DNA of 51,509 nucleotides from a virus, in the IMG/VR virus record IMGVR_UViG_3300021197_001545, positions 1 to 51,509 of that record; one strand, given 5' to 3'. Numbering within the stretch: the stretch's first letter is position 1; each line of letters begins with the position of its first letter. A program made the translations under genes and the position numbers. The notes beneath the pieces were generated by a model. It was not told where the DNA came from. It was given only the letters and a program-made list of their open reading frames with translations, and made no database searches. Below are positions 43,995-50,564 of this stretch, in pieces.

Positions 43995-44565
43995 ATAGCA
44001 TATCTTCTGGACGGGTCCTGTAATACTCCTTATCGTTTATCACGATCCTGTAGTCTGACTTGTTTCTTATGCCTACCACATCACCTTGCTTTACACCGTA
44101 CTCCTCGCTACCTGGGCAAGCCCTAAAGATTTTAGCTCTTGACACCTCTTTCTCCTTAAGGGTAACCACCTCTATGGTCTCTGACTGGACATCTTCTTTC
44201 TCCTCAAGGCCTTCAAGCAAACACCACTTTGACATAGCGATAATGTCTTCCTCGCCTTCTGGCGTGTAGGCTATGGCATGAGATGAGGTGGCTACATCTG
44301 GGTCATACCTAACGGTATAGCACCCATCAAAACCAGGGAGGGGGGTGCCTCCATTGATAACCACCAAGTGATGAAAGTAAAGAGTATCCCCTACCTTAAC
44401 TGGTGTCTTGTGTCTAGCTGGGAGAGCTACGACCTTGCCGCTTGTAGTTCTATGGCGGAACTGATCAAACTTTGTCTCCATAAAGATCTCTACGCCATTT
44501 CCGAGATCGACAGTGTCGTTGAGCCTTTTGGGGATCTCAACAACAAACCCTAACATGCTTTCCAT
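43966..44565 (-). CDS. GroES-like co-chaperonin
   Basis: 199 aa. VEIFMETKFDQFRHRTTSGK, then VVALPARHKTPVKVGDTLYF, then a loop (GGTPLPGFDG), and at the end RIVINDKEYYRTRPEDMLYV give the order of strands, mobile-loop region and closing strand seen in GroES/Cpn10 and in phage counterparts such as T4 gp31. At 199 aa it is about twice the usual length, and the C-terminal half repeats a barrel-like pattern (SRAKIFRACPG, YGVKQGDVVGI), so it may hold two barrels. It would cap the host GroEL to fold phage proteins, probably the capsid protein. TAATG coupling with the gene upstream. Confidence 0.6.
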   Translation of the reverse strand: MESMLGFVVEIPKRLNDTVDLGNGVEIFMETKFDQFRHRTTSGKVVALPARHKTPVKVGDTLYFHHLVVINGGTPLPGFDGCYTVRYDPDVATSSHAIAYTPEGEEDIIAMSKWCLLEGLEEKEDVQSETIEVVTLKEKEVSRAKIFRACPGSEEYGVKQGDVVGIRNKSDYRIVINDKEYYRTRPEDMLYVEEEVHND

Positions 44566-44801
44566 TAGAAATTTAAATCAAATTCAACTATGCAGGGCAT
44601 TTCATCCACTGCCTTCCAAAGGACCTCAGATCCTTCACTGCTAATATACACAAGGTATCTTGTTTTTCCATGGAGATGGAGGTGTCTATCGTCCATTATT
44701 ATTGTAGAAACCTCCCCTCTGCCAGCTCTCATGCCGACATAATAAGCCATGGCATCCTTCGGGTTTTTCCCGATGATGATCTTCCTAATAAGTCCTTCCA
44801 T
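44565..44801 (-). CDS. Small hypothetical protein
   Basis: 78 aa, probably alpha/beta. KIIIGKNPKDAMAYYVGM resembles a short N-terminal motif (G-x-x-P then AMxYxVG) shared by small proteins of Bacteroidetes phages. VSTIIMDD and YLVYISSEG form strands and a short helix ends LWKAVDEMP. I do not recognise a function. It is coupled by TAATG to the GroES-like gene. Confidence 0.5.
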   Translation of the reverse strand: MEGLIRKIIIGKNPKDAMAYYVGMRAGRGEVSTIIMDDRHLHLHGKTRYLVYISSEGSEVLWKAVDEMPCIVEFDLNF

Positions 44802-44802
44802 T

Positions 44803-45108
44803 TTAATTAAGTGAGATGCCCAATCCGTCGAGTAGATCGTCTATATCGGGCTTGTTCATATCGTATGAGTCTTGCATAAATCCACACAGAGCTTCTACCT
44901 CTTCGTCATTTTCGAGGTTGTGATGAAAGAAGGCTTTCATAGCGCTTGTGTTCTCGTTCAATGGCTCAAGAATGCCAACAACAATAGAAGACATCACCCT
45001 ATCTTCAAGTCCATACCTTTCTATAATGTCGTTAACGGTAAAGGCAAGCTCTTGAATTTCGAACCAAAAGCCTTCTTCCTCCATATCTTTGTACTGATCG
45101 AACTCCAT
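44803..45108 (-). CDS. Acidic helical hypothetical protein
   Basis: 101 aa, strongly acidic, mostly helical (FEIQELAFTVNDIIERY, EEVEALCGFMQDSYDM, DIDDLLDGLGISLN). No signal peptide or membrane segment. It is the first gene of a minus-strand run and starts only 5 bases from the ATG of the divergent winged-helix gene. A candidate promoter lies at 45171-45178 inside that neighbour. An acidic partner or regulator is possible, but no family was recognised. Confidence 0.5.
   Translation of the reverse strand: MEFDQYKDMEEEGFWFEIQELAFTVNDIIERYGLEDRVMSSIVVGILEPLNENTSAMKAFFHHNLENDEEVEALCGFMQDSYDMNKPDIDDLLDGLGISLN
45084..45091 (+). promoter_or_regulatory. TATCTTTG -7 box for the winged-helix gene, inside the divergent gene
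   Basis: Plus-strand TATCTTTG ends 22 bases before the ATG at 45114 and lies within the coding sequence of the minus-strand gene at 44803-45108. It is the same octamer as in the boxes at 568-575 and 815-822. No well-placed -33 TTG is seen. Confidence 0.45.
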
Positions 45109-45113
45109 ATTTA

Positions 45114-45536
45114 ATGCCTAAAAGTAAAGTTGCAAAAAAGAAACTCTTCCGCGAGTTTTCCGTACTGAATCAAAGGTACGTAAAAAATAACTTCCTTAAA
45201 TACCTGAGGCCTAGGACTATAGCGTTCTGCAAGCGATATGATATCTTTGAGAAAGAACTTATGTTTATGCTCTGGGCCTACGACATGGAGTTTTGGACTC
45301 TCAGGCATGCGGCAGAAAAATACCAGTATGTAGAAAAAAAGCTAGCAGAACGTATTGTCTATCAGCTAGTTAAGGAGGGTTACATCTACAAACACTTTGA
45401 TAAGATGACACCCTCAATCAAGATGGAGGATCATTTATTCAGGGAGGAAACAAAGTACAACTACAGGGTAAGATATGCGCTTACGCAAAAGGCCCGCTTA
45501 TTAGTGCAGGCCTTTTACAGGGAGTTAGAAGGGTAG
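45114..45536 (+). CDS. Winged-helix (MarR-like) regulator
   Basis: 140 aa. A basic N-terminus (MPKSKVAKKKLFREF) precedes a helical domain: KELMFMLWAYDMEFWTLRHA, then KLAERIVYQLVKEGYIYKHF, then a wing-like hairpin with YNYRVRYALTQKARLLV. Helix-turn-helix followed by GYI and RYALTxKAR is the MarR-type winged-helix order (recognition helix, wing, LTxxG-like helix). It is the only plus-strand gene inside the late minus-strand region, flanked by a 5-bp divergent gap and a 2-bp convergent gap. It may control the switch between the flanking transcripts. Confidence 0.6.
   Translation: MPKSKVAKKKLFREFSVLNQRYVKNNFLKYLRPRTIAFCKRYDIFEKELMFMLWAYDMEFWTLRHAAEKYQYVEKKLAERIVYQLVKEGYIYKHFDKMTPSIKMEDHLFREETKYNYRVRYALTQKARLLVQAFYRELEG
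45171..45178 (-). promoter_or_regulatory. TACCTTTG -7 box for the 45108 gene, inside the winged-helix gene
   Basis: Minus-strand TACCTTTG (perfect TAnnTTTG form) lies 62 bases upstream of the ATG at 45108, within the coding sequence of the divergent regulator. It is a candidate start for the 45108-to-43704 transcript. The -33 element is not clear. Confidence 0.4.
45487..45516. terminator. Candidate bidirectional terminator at a convergent gene pair
   Basis: AAAAGGCC (45487-45494) and GGCCTTTT (45509-45516) form a perfect 8-bp stem with a 14-base loop. T-runs lie at the outer end on both strands. It is inside the last codons of the winged-helix gene, facing the convergent gene that ends at 45539. 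The symmetric A/T-flanked form fits a two-way terminator. Confidence 0.5.
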
Positions 45537-45538
45537 GG

Positions 45539-46048
45539 CTATGCGTTGGCAAGATTGTGAGGAACGCTTTGTATCGAAAGAGATCCAGAAAATCCGACTC
45601 TTTGCAAATCGGCAAAAACTTGAAAACTGTTATTGCCAGTTCCACTGTGAGCTGCAGCCTGACCTGAGTCGGAACTAAAGTCCAAATCATCAAGCGGGCC
45701 TCCTGCATCAGTAAAAAAATAAAGAGAATTAAACCCACCAAAGTCAAGGAAATTATCCATTGTCGCTGAACTTGCAACAGTTTGAGTAACAGAGGTGGTT
45801 GAGTTTGTAATTCTGACATTTGTCAATGTAAAATCTGACGCCTGGTCCACTCCTTCGTTAAAGTCTGCAGTATTAACAAAAAGTCTGATGTCAAAAGAAG
45901 TTGTTGATGCGGTAATGACGGTTCCATCCCCAGAATCATCAGATGGTGCTCTTACAAGGGTAAGGGTTGGGTTAACTATGAACGTTAAACCAGGAGGCTC
46001 ATTATTAACAAAAGAGCTACTATGAACACATGATGTTAACCCTAGCAT
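45539..46048 (-). CDS. Beta-rich probable virion protein
   Basis: 169 aa, rich in Ser, Thr, Asp, Asn and Phe with strand patterns (LTFIVNPTLTLVRA, SFDIRLFVNTADF, FTLTNVRITNS). It starts MLGLTSC, similar to the MLGLGIS start of the LamG protein at 46498-47322, which suggests a shared short attachment segment. No clear signal peptide. Likely a surface or fibre accessory. It ends 2 bases from the convergent regulator gene. Confidence 0.45.
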   Translation of the reverse strand: MLGLTSCVHSSSFVNNEPPGLTFIVNPTLTLVRAPSDDSGDGTVITASTTSFDIRLFVNTADFNEGVDQASDFTLTNVRITNSTTSVTQTVASSATMDNFLDFGGFNSLYFFTDAGGPLDDLDFSSDSGQAAAHSGTGNNSFQVFADLQRVGFSGSLSIQSVPHNLANA

Positions 46049-46106
46049 TATTTCAGTAATTACAAATATCTAGTAAGTTTCTTGTTCAGCGCTTCTACTC
46101 AATGTT

Positions 46107-46238
46107 TCAGCGGCCCTGACCTCTATACTTCTTCTTGTACTTTGAAGAATGCTTGTGATTTGAAGTCTGTGACTTAGCATGGACTCCAGGGCGTTTTGCG
46201 TTAGGGGGAGGTGCATACGTGTTTAGTTGCTTGGCCAT
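46107..46238 (-). CDS. 43-aa conserved microprotein (Pro/Lys-rich)
   Basis: Starts MAKQLNTYAPPPNAKRPG, then VHAKSQTSNHKHSSK, ending YKKKYRGQGR. The order NTYAPPP, GVHAK and a basic YRGQG end matches a microprotein I have seen in many marine phage genomes. It is probably disordered and nucleic-acid-binding by charge; function unknown. It starts 5 bases after the 46244-46498 gene. Confidence 0.7.
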   Translation of the reverse strand: MAKQLNTYAPPPNAKRPGVHAKSQTSNHKHSSKYKKKYRGQGR

Positions 46239-46243
46239 TCTAT

Positions 46244-46498
46244 TTATTCTGGTATTTCTTGTTCTTCATACCACCCTTCGCTTTCATCAGCGACAATAGC
46301 TCTCATCTGAGCGTGAGTGTATGTAGTGTATGAGTCAAACACACTTGGTGTAGACCCTCCATCCCAAGACATGATGACTCTGTCGTCACCAGAAACAGAC
46401 CTCCTGAGGGAGTCCTTAACCTTGATGGACGAGGCAGCGACCATGTCGTCGGTGACGTCTGCGTAGTTAATGATGCAGTAAGTTCTGTTCGGATTCAT
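46244..46498 (-). CDS. Small hypothetical protein
   Basis: 84 aa, alpha/beta, acidic C-terminus. CIINYADVTDDMVAASS, RVIMSWDGG and YTHAQMRAIVADE are its main elements. No family recognised. It is coupled to the LamG gene upstream by a one-base TAATG overlap, so a role with that surface protein (for example chaperone or attachment) is possible. Confidence 0.5.
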   Translation of the reverse strand: MNPNRTYCIINYADVTDDMVAASSIKVKDSLRRSVSGDDRVIMSWDGGSTPSVFDSYTTYTHAQMRAIVADESEGWYEEQEIPE

Positions 46499-47322
46499 TA
46501 TGTTGGTACGCTTGTGGAGAATGTAGCCCCAGTGATTGCGAAGTCATTGCTGTTGGCACTTCCGTCGGTTCCGTTGTCTTCAAGCCTCCAGTACCCAACA
46601 AGCCTACTTCCATGTGCTGCCAATTCATCTCTAGGAACTCCACTGTTGTATATCTCCGATACCTGACTGGCGGTTAGGGCAGTGTTGTAAAAAGCAATTT
46701 CATCCAAAGAGAGCTCTTCATAAGTGCCTACAGTCCCGTTAAAGTTCTGCGTGGGTATCTTGAAGTTTGCAGCCTGTTGAGAGGAGAAATCATCGTCACC
46801 AGAAGTGTCTGAGGCTGTCCTGTCTACCCCGTTGATATATATCTTTCCAGTTCTAGTGCCCCCAGAGACGGAACTTGTATATGCTACATGAAACCATGTG
46901 TCGTCAGACAAGATCGAACTTAGGTTGGTACTAAAAGTATTGAAATAGTATGTACTGCCTCCCACGGTGTATGCAAAATTCATGGCTCCCTGAAAGCTTG
47001 ACGTCTGGTGTGATGGTGGCCAAATAATACCAAGGTACATTATTCTGGTCGGGGAGAATGCAAACTCCTCCAAAAGAGCTGACCTACCGTTGTTGCCGCT
47101 GGAGTCCATGATGTCGGCAGCCTTCATCCAGTACGAAATAGTAAACGAAGCAGAACCCAAGAGAGATTGAAATGTAGTGTTTGGATTCGAGGCAAACTCC
47201 ATGGTGTCGTTGACCCCGTCAAAAGACAAGGACTTGGTGTTAGTGAAAGAAGATCTACCACCTATCAAAGCACCAGCTTCTTGAGTAGAAGCGACAGCAG
47301 AAGAAATACCTAGCCCCAGCAT
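46498..47322 (-). CDS. LamG-type lectin-domain virion protein
   Basis: 274 aa. A short N-terminal segment (MLGLGISSAVASTQEAG) is followed by one concanavalin A/LamG-like sandwich: SLSFDGVNDTMEFA, ASFTISYWMKAAD, DTWFHVAYTSS, GKIYINGVDRTAS and LSLDEIAFYNTALTASQVSE. This is the full series of Laminin_G_3-type strands, ending with the usual D-E-I-A-F-Y-N and a helix. It probably binds carbohydrate on the host surface. It is coupled to genes on both sides by TAATG overlaps. Confidence 0.75.
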   Translation of the reverse strand: MLGLGISSAVASTQEAGALIGGRSSFTNTKSLSFDGVNDTMEFASNPNTTFQSLLGSASFTISYWMKAADIMDSSGNNGRSALLEEFAFSPTRIMYLGIIWPPSHQTSSFQGAMNFAYTVGGSTYYFNTFSTNLSSILSDDTWFHVAYTSSVSGGTRTGKIYINGVDRTASDTSGDDDFSSQQAANFKIPTQNFNGTVGTYEELSLDEIAFYNTALTASQVSEIYNSGVPRDELAAHGSRLVGYWRLEDNGTDGSANSNDFAITGATFSTSVPT

Positions 47323-47453
47323 TATCCGCTGCAGCTTTCGCAGTCCTCTGGTGCATCGAGGTTGCAGGTTATCTCGCCAGACTTAACCTTGTCCTCTTGC
47401 TTTTTCAGCTTGTCTTTATCCAAAAAGCTGATGTCGTCAAATTCGTCTTCCAT
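47322..47453 (-). CDS. 43-aa acidic Cys-containing microprotein
   Basis: MEDEFDDISFLDKDK, a Lys/Glu helix, then GEITCNLDAPEDCESCSG with three Cys at the C-terminus. The stop overlaps the LamG ATG by one base (TAATG) and the start lies 2 bases after the endolysin stop, which supports translation. The Cys cluster could bind metal or form disulfides. Function unknown. Confidence 0.6.
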   Translation of the reverse strand: MEDEFDDISFLDKDKLKKQEDKVKSGEITCNLDAPEDCESCSG

Positions 47454-47455
47454 AG

Positions 47456-47935
47456 TTATAGTCCTTTGCCAAATATTACTTCGTAGTAAGTCTTTCCTTC
47501 ATCATCACGACAAGCCTTGAGGCAGCGACCACGATTAACGCCATCGTAAACATAAGAAACGTGAACCCAATCAGGATTGTCTTCATCACCAAACTCCCAA
47601 ATGAGCTGATCAAACGTAAGGTTGTTGAGTATATACTGGAAGATTTCAGCGTTCGTACACTTTCCGTATACGTCTGCATCAAGATCCAATGCTCTTCCCT
47701 CCACATGCTGACTACGAGCTGAGCCCCCGATCGCAACATTGAGCTCAGCCGAACGATACCCGCTCGACACGAATATAGGACACTTGAAAGCGCTCCTAAG
47801 AGGTTGAAATACGTGCTCTGCAACCGCCTTGAGATTTCCTTGTACCCAATCATCTGGAGTGTTATCTATGTTAAGACGCTTAGCCGTAATGCTTTTGGTC
47901 ACCTCTGCCAATGACAGATTCTTAGATAGCTTCAT
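47456..47935 (-). CDS. M15-family peptidoglycan peptidase (endolysin)
   Basis: 159 aa. SGYRSAELN (58-66), SQHVEGRALDLDAD (75-88) and WVHVSY (123-128) give the zinc ligands H77, D84 and H125 of M15 D,D-carboxypeptidase/endopeptidases. The full domain is present and there is no signal peptide, so it would need a holin (candidate at 7641-8084) to reach the cell wall. It cleaves peptide cross-links at lysis. The ATG overlaps the upstream stop by 4 bases. Confidence 0.88.
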   Translation of the reverse strand: MKLSKNLSLAEVTKSITAKRLNIDNTPDDWVQGNLKAVAEHVFQPLRSAFKCPIFVSSGYRSAELNVAIGGSARSQHVEGRALDLDADVYGKCTNAEIFQYILNNLTFDQLIWEFGDEDNPDWVHVSYVYDGVNRGRCLKACRDDEGKTYYEVIFGKGL

Positions 47936-48432
47936 CGTCTTCTGAAACGACGCTTACGTTGCTCAATGCCTTCCCCTACATTAGATCTGCTTGGTTGAGG
48001 CTTAGAATAGAATTTATCTTTCATGGCAACTTCCTTTTGAACATTTCTAACAGTAGATGGAGATAGTGTTCTCATCTTTTGCATTGGAGCTCTCATTCTT
48101 TCTACTGGACCAGGGGCCTCCTTTTTTCCTAAATCCGAGAAAGGATCAAGCATGTCCTTCCTATTAGGTCTCATTTCTCCCCCCTGAGCAGAAGGCATCT
48201 GATCAGCAGCTTCGTTGAACTCGTCCATAGCCTGTGAGGTTTCATCCAGGCCCAAGGCTTCTCGAATTGCGTCAAGGGCACCAGGCTTTGCCAACCGACC
48301 CATGTATTGCCCTGGATTTGCATGCCCAAATATCATAGTTGCCAAACCCTGCAAGATCTTAGAGTAGTCAGTTCCAGCCTCCTTTTCTGGGTCTCCGTTG
48401 CGACCTCCGTTTTGATATCTTAATGTCTTCAT
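47932..48432 (-). CDS. Hypothetical protein with RYQNGG N-terminus
   Basis: 166 aa. The N-terminus MKTLRYQNGGRNGDPEKEAG resembles short N-terminal tags (basic, then GG and GDP) in several small genes of this region. The middle is helical; the C-terminus is Arg-rich (EGIEQRKRRFRRR). No enzyme motif was found. It lies directly before the endolysin with a 4-base overlap. A minor virion or DNA-associated role is possible from the charge. Confidence 0.45.
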   Translation of the reverse strand: MKTLRYQNGGRNGDPEKEAGTDYSKILQGLATMIFGHANPGQYMGRLAKPGALDAIREALGLDETSQAMDEFNEAADQMPSAQGGEMRPNRKDMLDPFSDLGKKEAPGPVERMRAPMQKMRTLSPSTVRNVQKEVAMKDKFYSKPQPSRSNVGEGIEQRKRRFRRR

Positions 48433-48508
48433 TATTGACTCTTATTTTTTCGTTTTCTACAACAGGGTCCTTTCGCTTGCGCTTAGGATTAAAGTAGAAT
48501 TTATTCAC
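48368..48508 (-). CDS. Candidate basic 46-aa microprotein (GTG start, overlapping frame)
   Basis: The GTG at 48508 overlaps the upstream stop (GTGA). The frame reads NKFYFNPKRKRKDPVVENEK, a Lys/Arg tail follows, and it ends at 48368, sharing 65 bases with the start of the 48432 gene in another frame. The junction and the non-overlapping half look protein-like, but the overlapping half may be incidental. Function unknown. Confidence 0.4.
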   Translation of the reverse strand: MNKFYFNPKRKRKDPVVENEKIRVNNEDIKISKRRSQRRPRKGGWN

Positions 48509-48786
48509 TTAGACGCTCTACCGATTTTTCTAGCTCCTCTCTTAACCATTCGATCAGCCTTTTTAAACTTACCCTCTTGAGAAGCTTTTTGAGCTTTATT
48601 AAAAATAAGGTCTTTTCCTTTTTCTATTTTCTTTTTAGGGTCAAACTTACCGCCCTTTTCATACTTCATGCCTTTCATGCCTTTCTTGACACCGCGACCC
48701 TGAAGGATATCAGCCATAGTCACCTTACCGTCTTTGTTTAGATCGGGGAACTTACCGCCTTTCTTGTAATTCTTCTTTGGTTTCAT
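48505..48786 (-). CDS. Basic 93-aa protein with an EF-hand-type loop
   Basis: Start at 48786 (MKPKKNYKKGGKFPDLN), supported by a TATATTTG box 4 bases upstream; the longer open frame would have to start upstream of that promoter. Residues 15-26 (DLNKDGKVTMAD) form a complete EF-hand/dockerin loop followed by helix ILQG. The rest is Lys/Gly-rich with helices (KAQKASQEGKFKKADRMVKR). A calcium loop in a basic protein may link charge neutralisation to assembly. Together with 42820-42966 it is one of two microproteins here with a single loop. Confidence 0.6.
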   Translation of the reverse strand: MKPKKNYKKGGKFPDLNKDGKVTMADILQGRGVKKGMKGMKYEKGGKFDPKKKIEKGKDLIFNKAQKASQEGKFKKADRMVKRGARKIGRASK

Positions 48787-48790
48787 ATTA

Positions 48791-48798
48791 CAAATATA
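48791..48798 (-). promoter_or_regulatory. TATATTTG -7 box abutting a start codon
   Basis: Minus-strand TATATTTG is 4 bases before the ATG at 48786. It also decides that start: the longer open frame would begin upstream of the promoter. No -33 TTG is visible. Confidence 0.5.
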
Positions 48799-48809
48799 TA
48801 CGTATTTTA

Positions 48810-49235
48810 TTAAGCCCCCGCGAAGATCTCTACGTCGCAAGAACCAGTGTCTGCGAGTATCCCGATAGAATCTATGTTGGCCAAAGAAACAGATGCCCCA
48901 CCAGAAGCGTTGGCATCCATAACAGAGTTGTTGAGGATGAAACTGTCTCCAGCCTCAAGCTTTACAAAGTACTCTTCGTTGTTGCCACTGACCCTCACAG
49001 TCACGAAGTTCGTGTTGTCAAGATTGGTCATCCTCAAGTAATCAATAGTACCATCCTCTATAGTACCAGCTGCAACAGCTGAGCCGAAAAGGACTACTGT
49101 CTGCTCTGCAGAGTGCAAGCATGTAACGATCCTGTGGTCGATCTGTGTTATGCTCTCTGTGTGGGTGTTGGTAGAACCACGAGAAGCACCGTTTAAAGTC
49201 ACTGCCTCTGTTATTGTTACTGTAAGTGTAGCCAT
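48810..49235 (-). CDS. Small beta-rich virion protein, paralogue C
   Basis: 141 aa beginning MATLTVTITEAVTLNG. YLRMTNLDNTNFVTVRVSG and VKLEAGDSFIL share the pattern of the two proteins near the scaffold (33707-34114 and 34114-34533): strand ending in NL, strand FVTV, then an acidic/Gly loop before a FxF strand. It may be a third copy for another virion position. The ATG lies 4 bases after a TATATTTG box. Confidence 0.55.
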   Translation of the reverse strand: MATLTVTITEAVTLNGASRGSTNTHTESITQIDHRIVTCLHSAEQTVVLFGSAVAAGTIEDGTIDYLRMTNLDNTNFVTVRVSGNNEEYFVKLEAGDSFILNNSVMDANASGGASVSLANIDSIGILADTGSCDVEIFAGA

Positions 49236-49239
49236 GAGG

Positions 49240-49247
49240 CAAATATA
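49240..49247 (-). promoter_or_regulatory. TATATTTG -7 box abutting a start codon
   Basis: Minus-strand TATATTTG is 4 bases before the ATG at 49235, the same arrangement as at 35566, 43482 and 48791. No -33 TTG is visible. Confidence 0.5.
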
Positions 49248-49258
49248 GTGACTTCTTC

Positions 49259-49912
49259 TTAATCCCTATATGATCCAGAAGCATCTCTGAATCTGTCGAG
49301 ATACTCACCCATGGTCATGTTCCCCGATGTAGGCTTCTTGTCTAAAAACTCCTGAGCCGTAAGACGACCCTCCCTAAGATCCGCCATGTAATCCCTAAAC
49401 CTGCCGTAACCCGCAAAGTGAAAACCAGCCATGAAGTCATCTTCAGTTAAACCAAGACTATTCCATACGCTTGGAGCTATCTCACTCTGATACCTGTCGT
49501 AGTTGCTCCTAGCTTGATTCCTTAGTGAGGTTTCACCAGCAACGCCTTTGTCCACCCTGTTGGTCATAAACCCATATTGGTCCGTCTGGGTGTCCTCACC
49601 CTGGAAAAACCCTGGGATGACCTGAGCAGCACCTCCTGCGCTACTACCTAAAGCATTCTTTAGATCGCTCTTCCTGTTGAAAACGTCAGTAAGCTCCTGC
49701 TTGTTCCTAGGGAAAGAGCTAGACTCCGCAGCAGTGATGCCAGCAAGGAAGGCATCAGTGGAAAGACCACGAGGTCCATCACCCTCTTCGTGAAACTCGT
49801 TAAAACCTACAGGTGTAAGGTACCCGTCAGCATCCCTAGTGTAACCCTTAGGGGGATCACCGTTCTTCTTGTTGACTTTCATGCCCTCTTGGGCTTTTCT
49901 ACGTAATCTCAT
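49259..49912 (-). CDS. Hypothetical protein with a degenerate SLT-like segment
   Basis: 217 aa. Residues about 50-110 (FLAGITAAESSSFPRNK, then ALGSSAGGAAQVIPGFF) recall the ES...SSAGAxGLMQ core of lytic transglycosylases/goose-type lysozymes, with Glu in the AAES position. The later part (LTEDDFMAGFHFAGYGRF) is helical. The match is partial, so it may be a muralytic enzyme, a non-catalytic relative or unrelated. The N-terminus is basic (MRLRRKAQEGMKVNKK). It follows a long leader with a good host-type promoter at 50018-50048. Confidence 0.4.
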   Translation of the reverse strand: MRLRRKAQEGMKVNKKNGDPPKGYTRDADGYLTPVGFNEFHEEGDGPRGLSTDAFLAGITAAESSSFPRNKQELTDVFNRKSDLKNALGSSAGGAAQVIPGFFQGEDTQTDQYGFMTNRVDKGVAGETSLRNQARSNYDRYQSEIAPSVWNSLGLTEDDFMAGFHFAGYGRFRDYMADLREGRLTAQEFLDKKPTSGNMTMGEYLDRFRDASGSYRD

Positions 49913-50017
49913 GCTTAGATACTACTATTCCCGCGCCATAAACATAAAGGACTCCTCTGTGTAAACAGAAAAAACATTCTTAGAAGCCTATCCCTTTTAG
50001 AGTCGCTTGATATGCCG

Positions 50018-50048
50018 TAAAGGTATAAACAAAATTCTTAAAAGTCAA
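50018..50048 (-). promoter_or_regulatory. Host-type two-part promoter for the 49912 gene
   Basis: On the minus strand TTGAC (50048-50044) and TACCTTTA (50025-50018) are separated so that TTG and TACC lie 20 bases apart, close to the Bacteroidetes -33/-7 arrangement; the last base differs from TAnnTTTG. Transcription would start about 100 bases before the ATG at 49912. The rest of the 49913-50090 gap is AT-rich. It holds a 6-codon frame (49945 to 49925) preceded by AGGAG, and nothing else I can support. Confidence 0.6.
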
Positions 50049-50090
50049 CCCTAAACAAACGCTTTAAGCAAAGGCCTCTAAGTTATTGAT

Positions 50091-50561
50091 TTACTTAATG
50101 TTATCCTCGCTTATGTCTTGAGCGCTGTCGTAGACACCAAGTAGATTCCCTAGTATTTCAAGGTATTTTGGTGACTGCCTTGCTAGTTTTATTAGATCAG
50201 GTGCTCGCTGTGGAGCCTTCGCCAAGCCTCCAAAAGGAAAGACGCCAGCCATGTCTACTGCTTCATTGAAATTTGGAATGAAAGTCTCTCTTTGTCTCAT
50301 TCGCTTCCAAGCATCGTCGGCATCATCAATAGATAAAATTGATCCGTATACAGGAACCATCTCTAAGAGGTTTTCAATGAGGCTGTCCTCATGGGAAGGG
50401 AGTCCTCTTATTGAGGTAGCACCCTGATCTCTACCGCTAACACTAGGGTAGGGTGAGCGTTCTTTTCTTGCCTCTAAAAGCTTAATAATGGCAGGATCCA
50501 AAGGCTTCTTAACTCTGGTGTTGTCCTGCTTAGCTGGTTCTCCTATCTTTTTTATCCTCAT
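50091..50561 (-). CDS. Hypothetical protein
   Basis: 156 aa from the ATG at 50561 (MRIKKIGEPAK); a TTG two codons upstream is open but the TATATTTG box at 50565-50572 points to the ATG. The N-terminus is basic and disordered; the rest is helical with a possible hydrophobic patch (GVFPFGGLAKA). No motif recognised. It is the first gene of the minus-strand genes next to the hairpin-rich region. Confidence 0.5.
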   Translation of the reverse strand: MRIKKIGEPAKQDNTRVKKPLDPAIIKLLEARKERSPYPSVSGRDQGATSIRGLPSHEDSLIENLLEMVPVYGSILSIDDADDAWKRMRQRETFIPNFNEAVDMAGVFPFGGLAKAPQRAPDLIKLARQSPKYLEILGNLLGVYDSAQDISEDNIK

Positions 50562-50564
50562 ACG

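Noticed and set aside
48787-48840. Upstream extension of the EF-hand microprotein (MRRRD start)
   Set aside because: It crosses the TATATTTG box at 48791-48798, so the message would start downstream of it.
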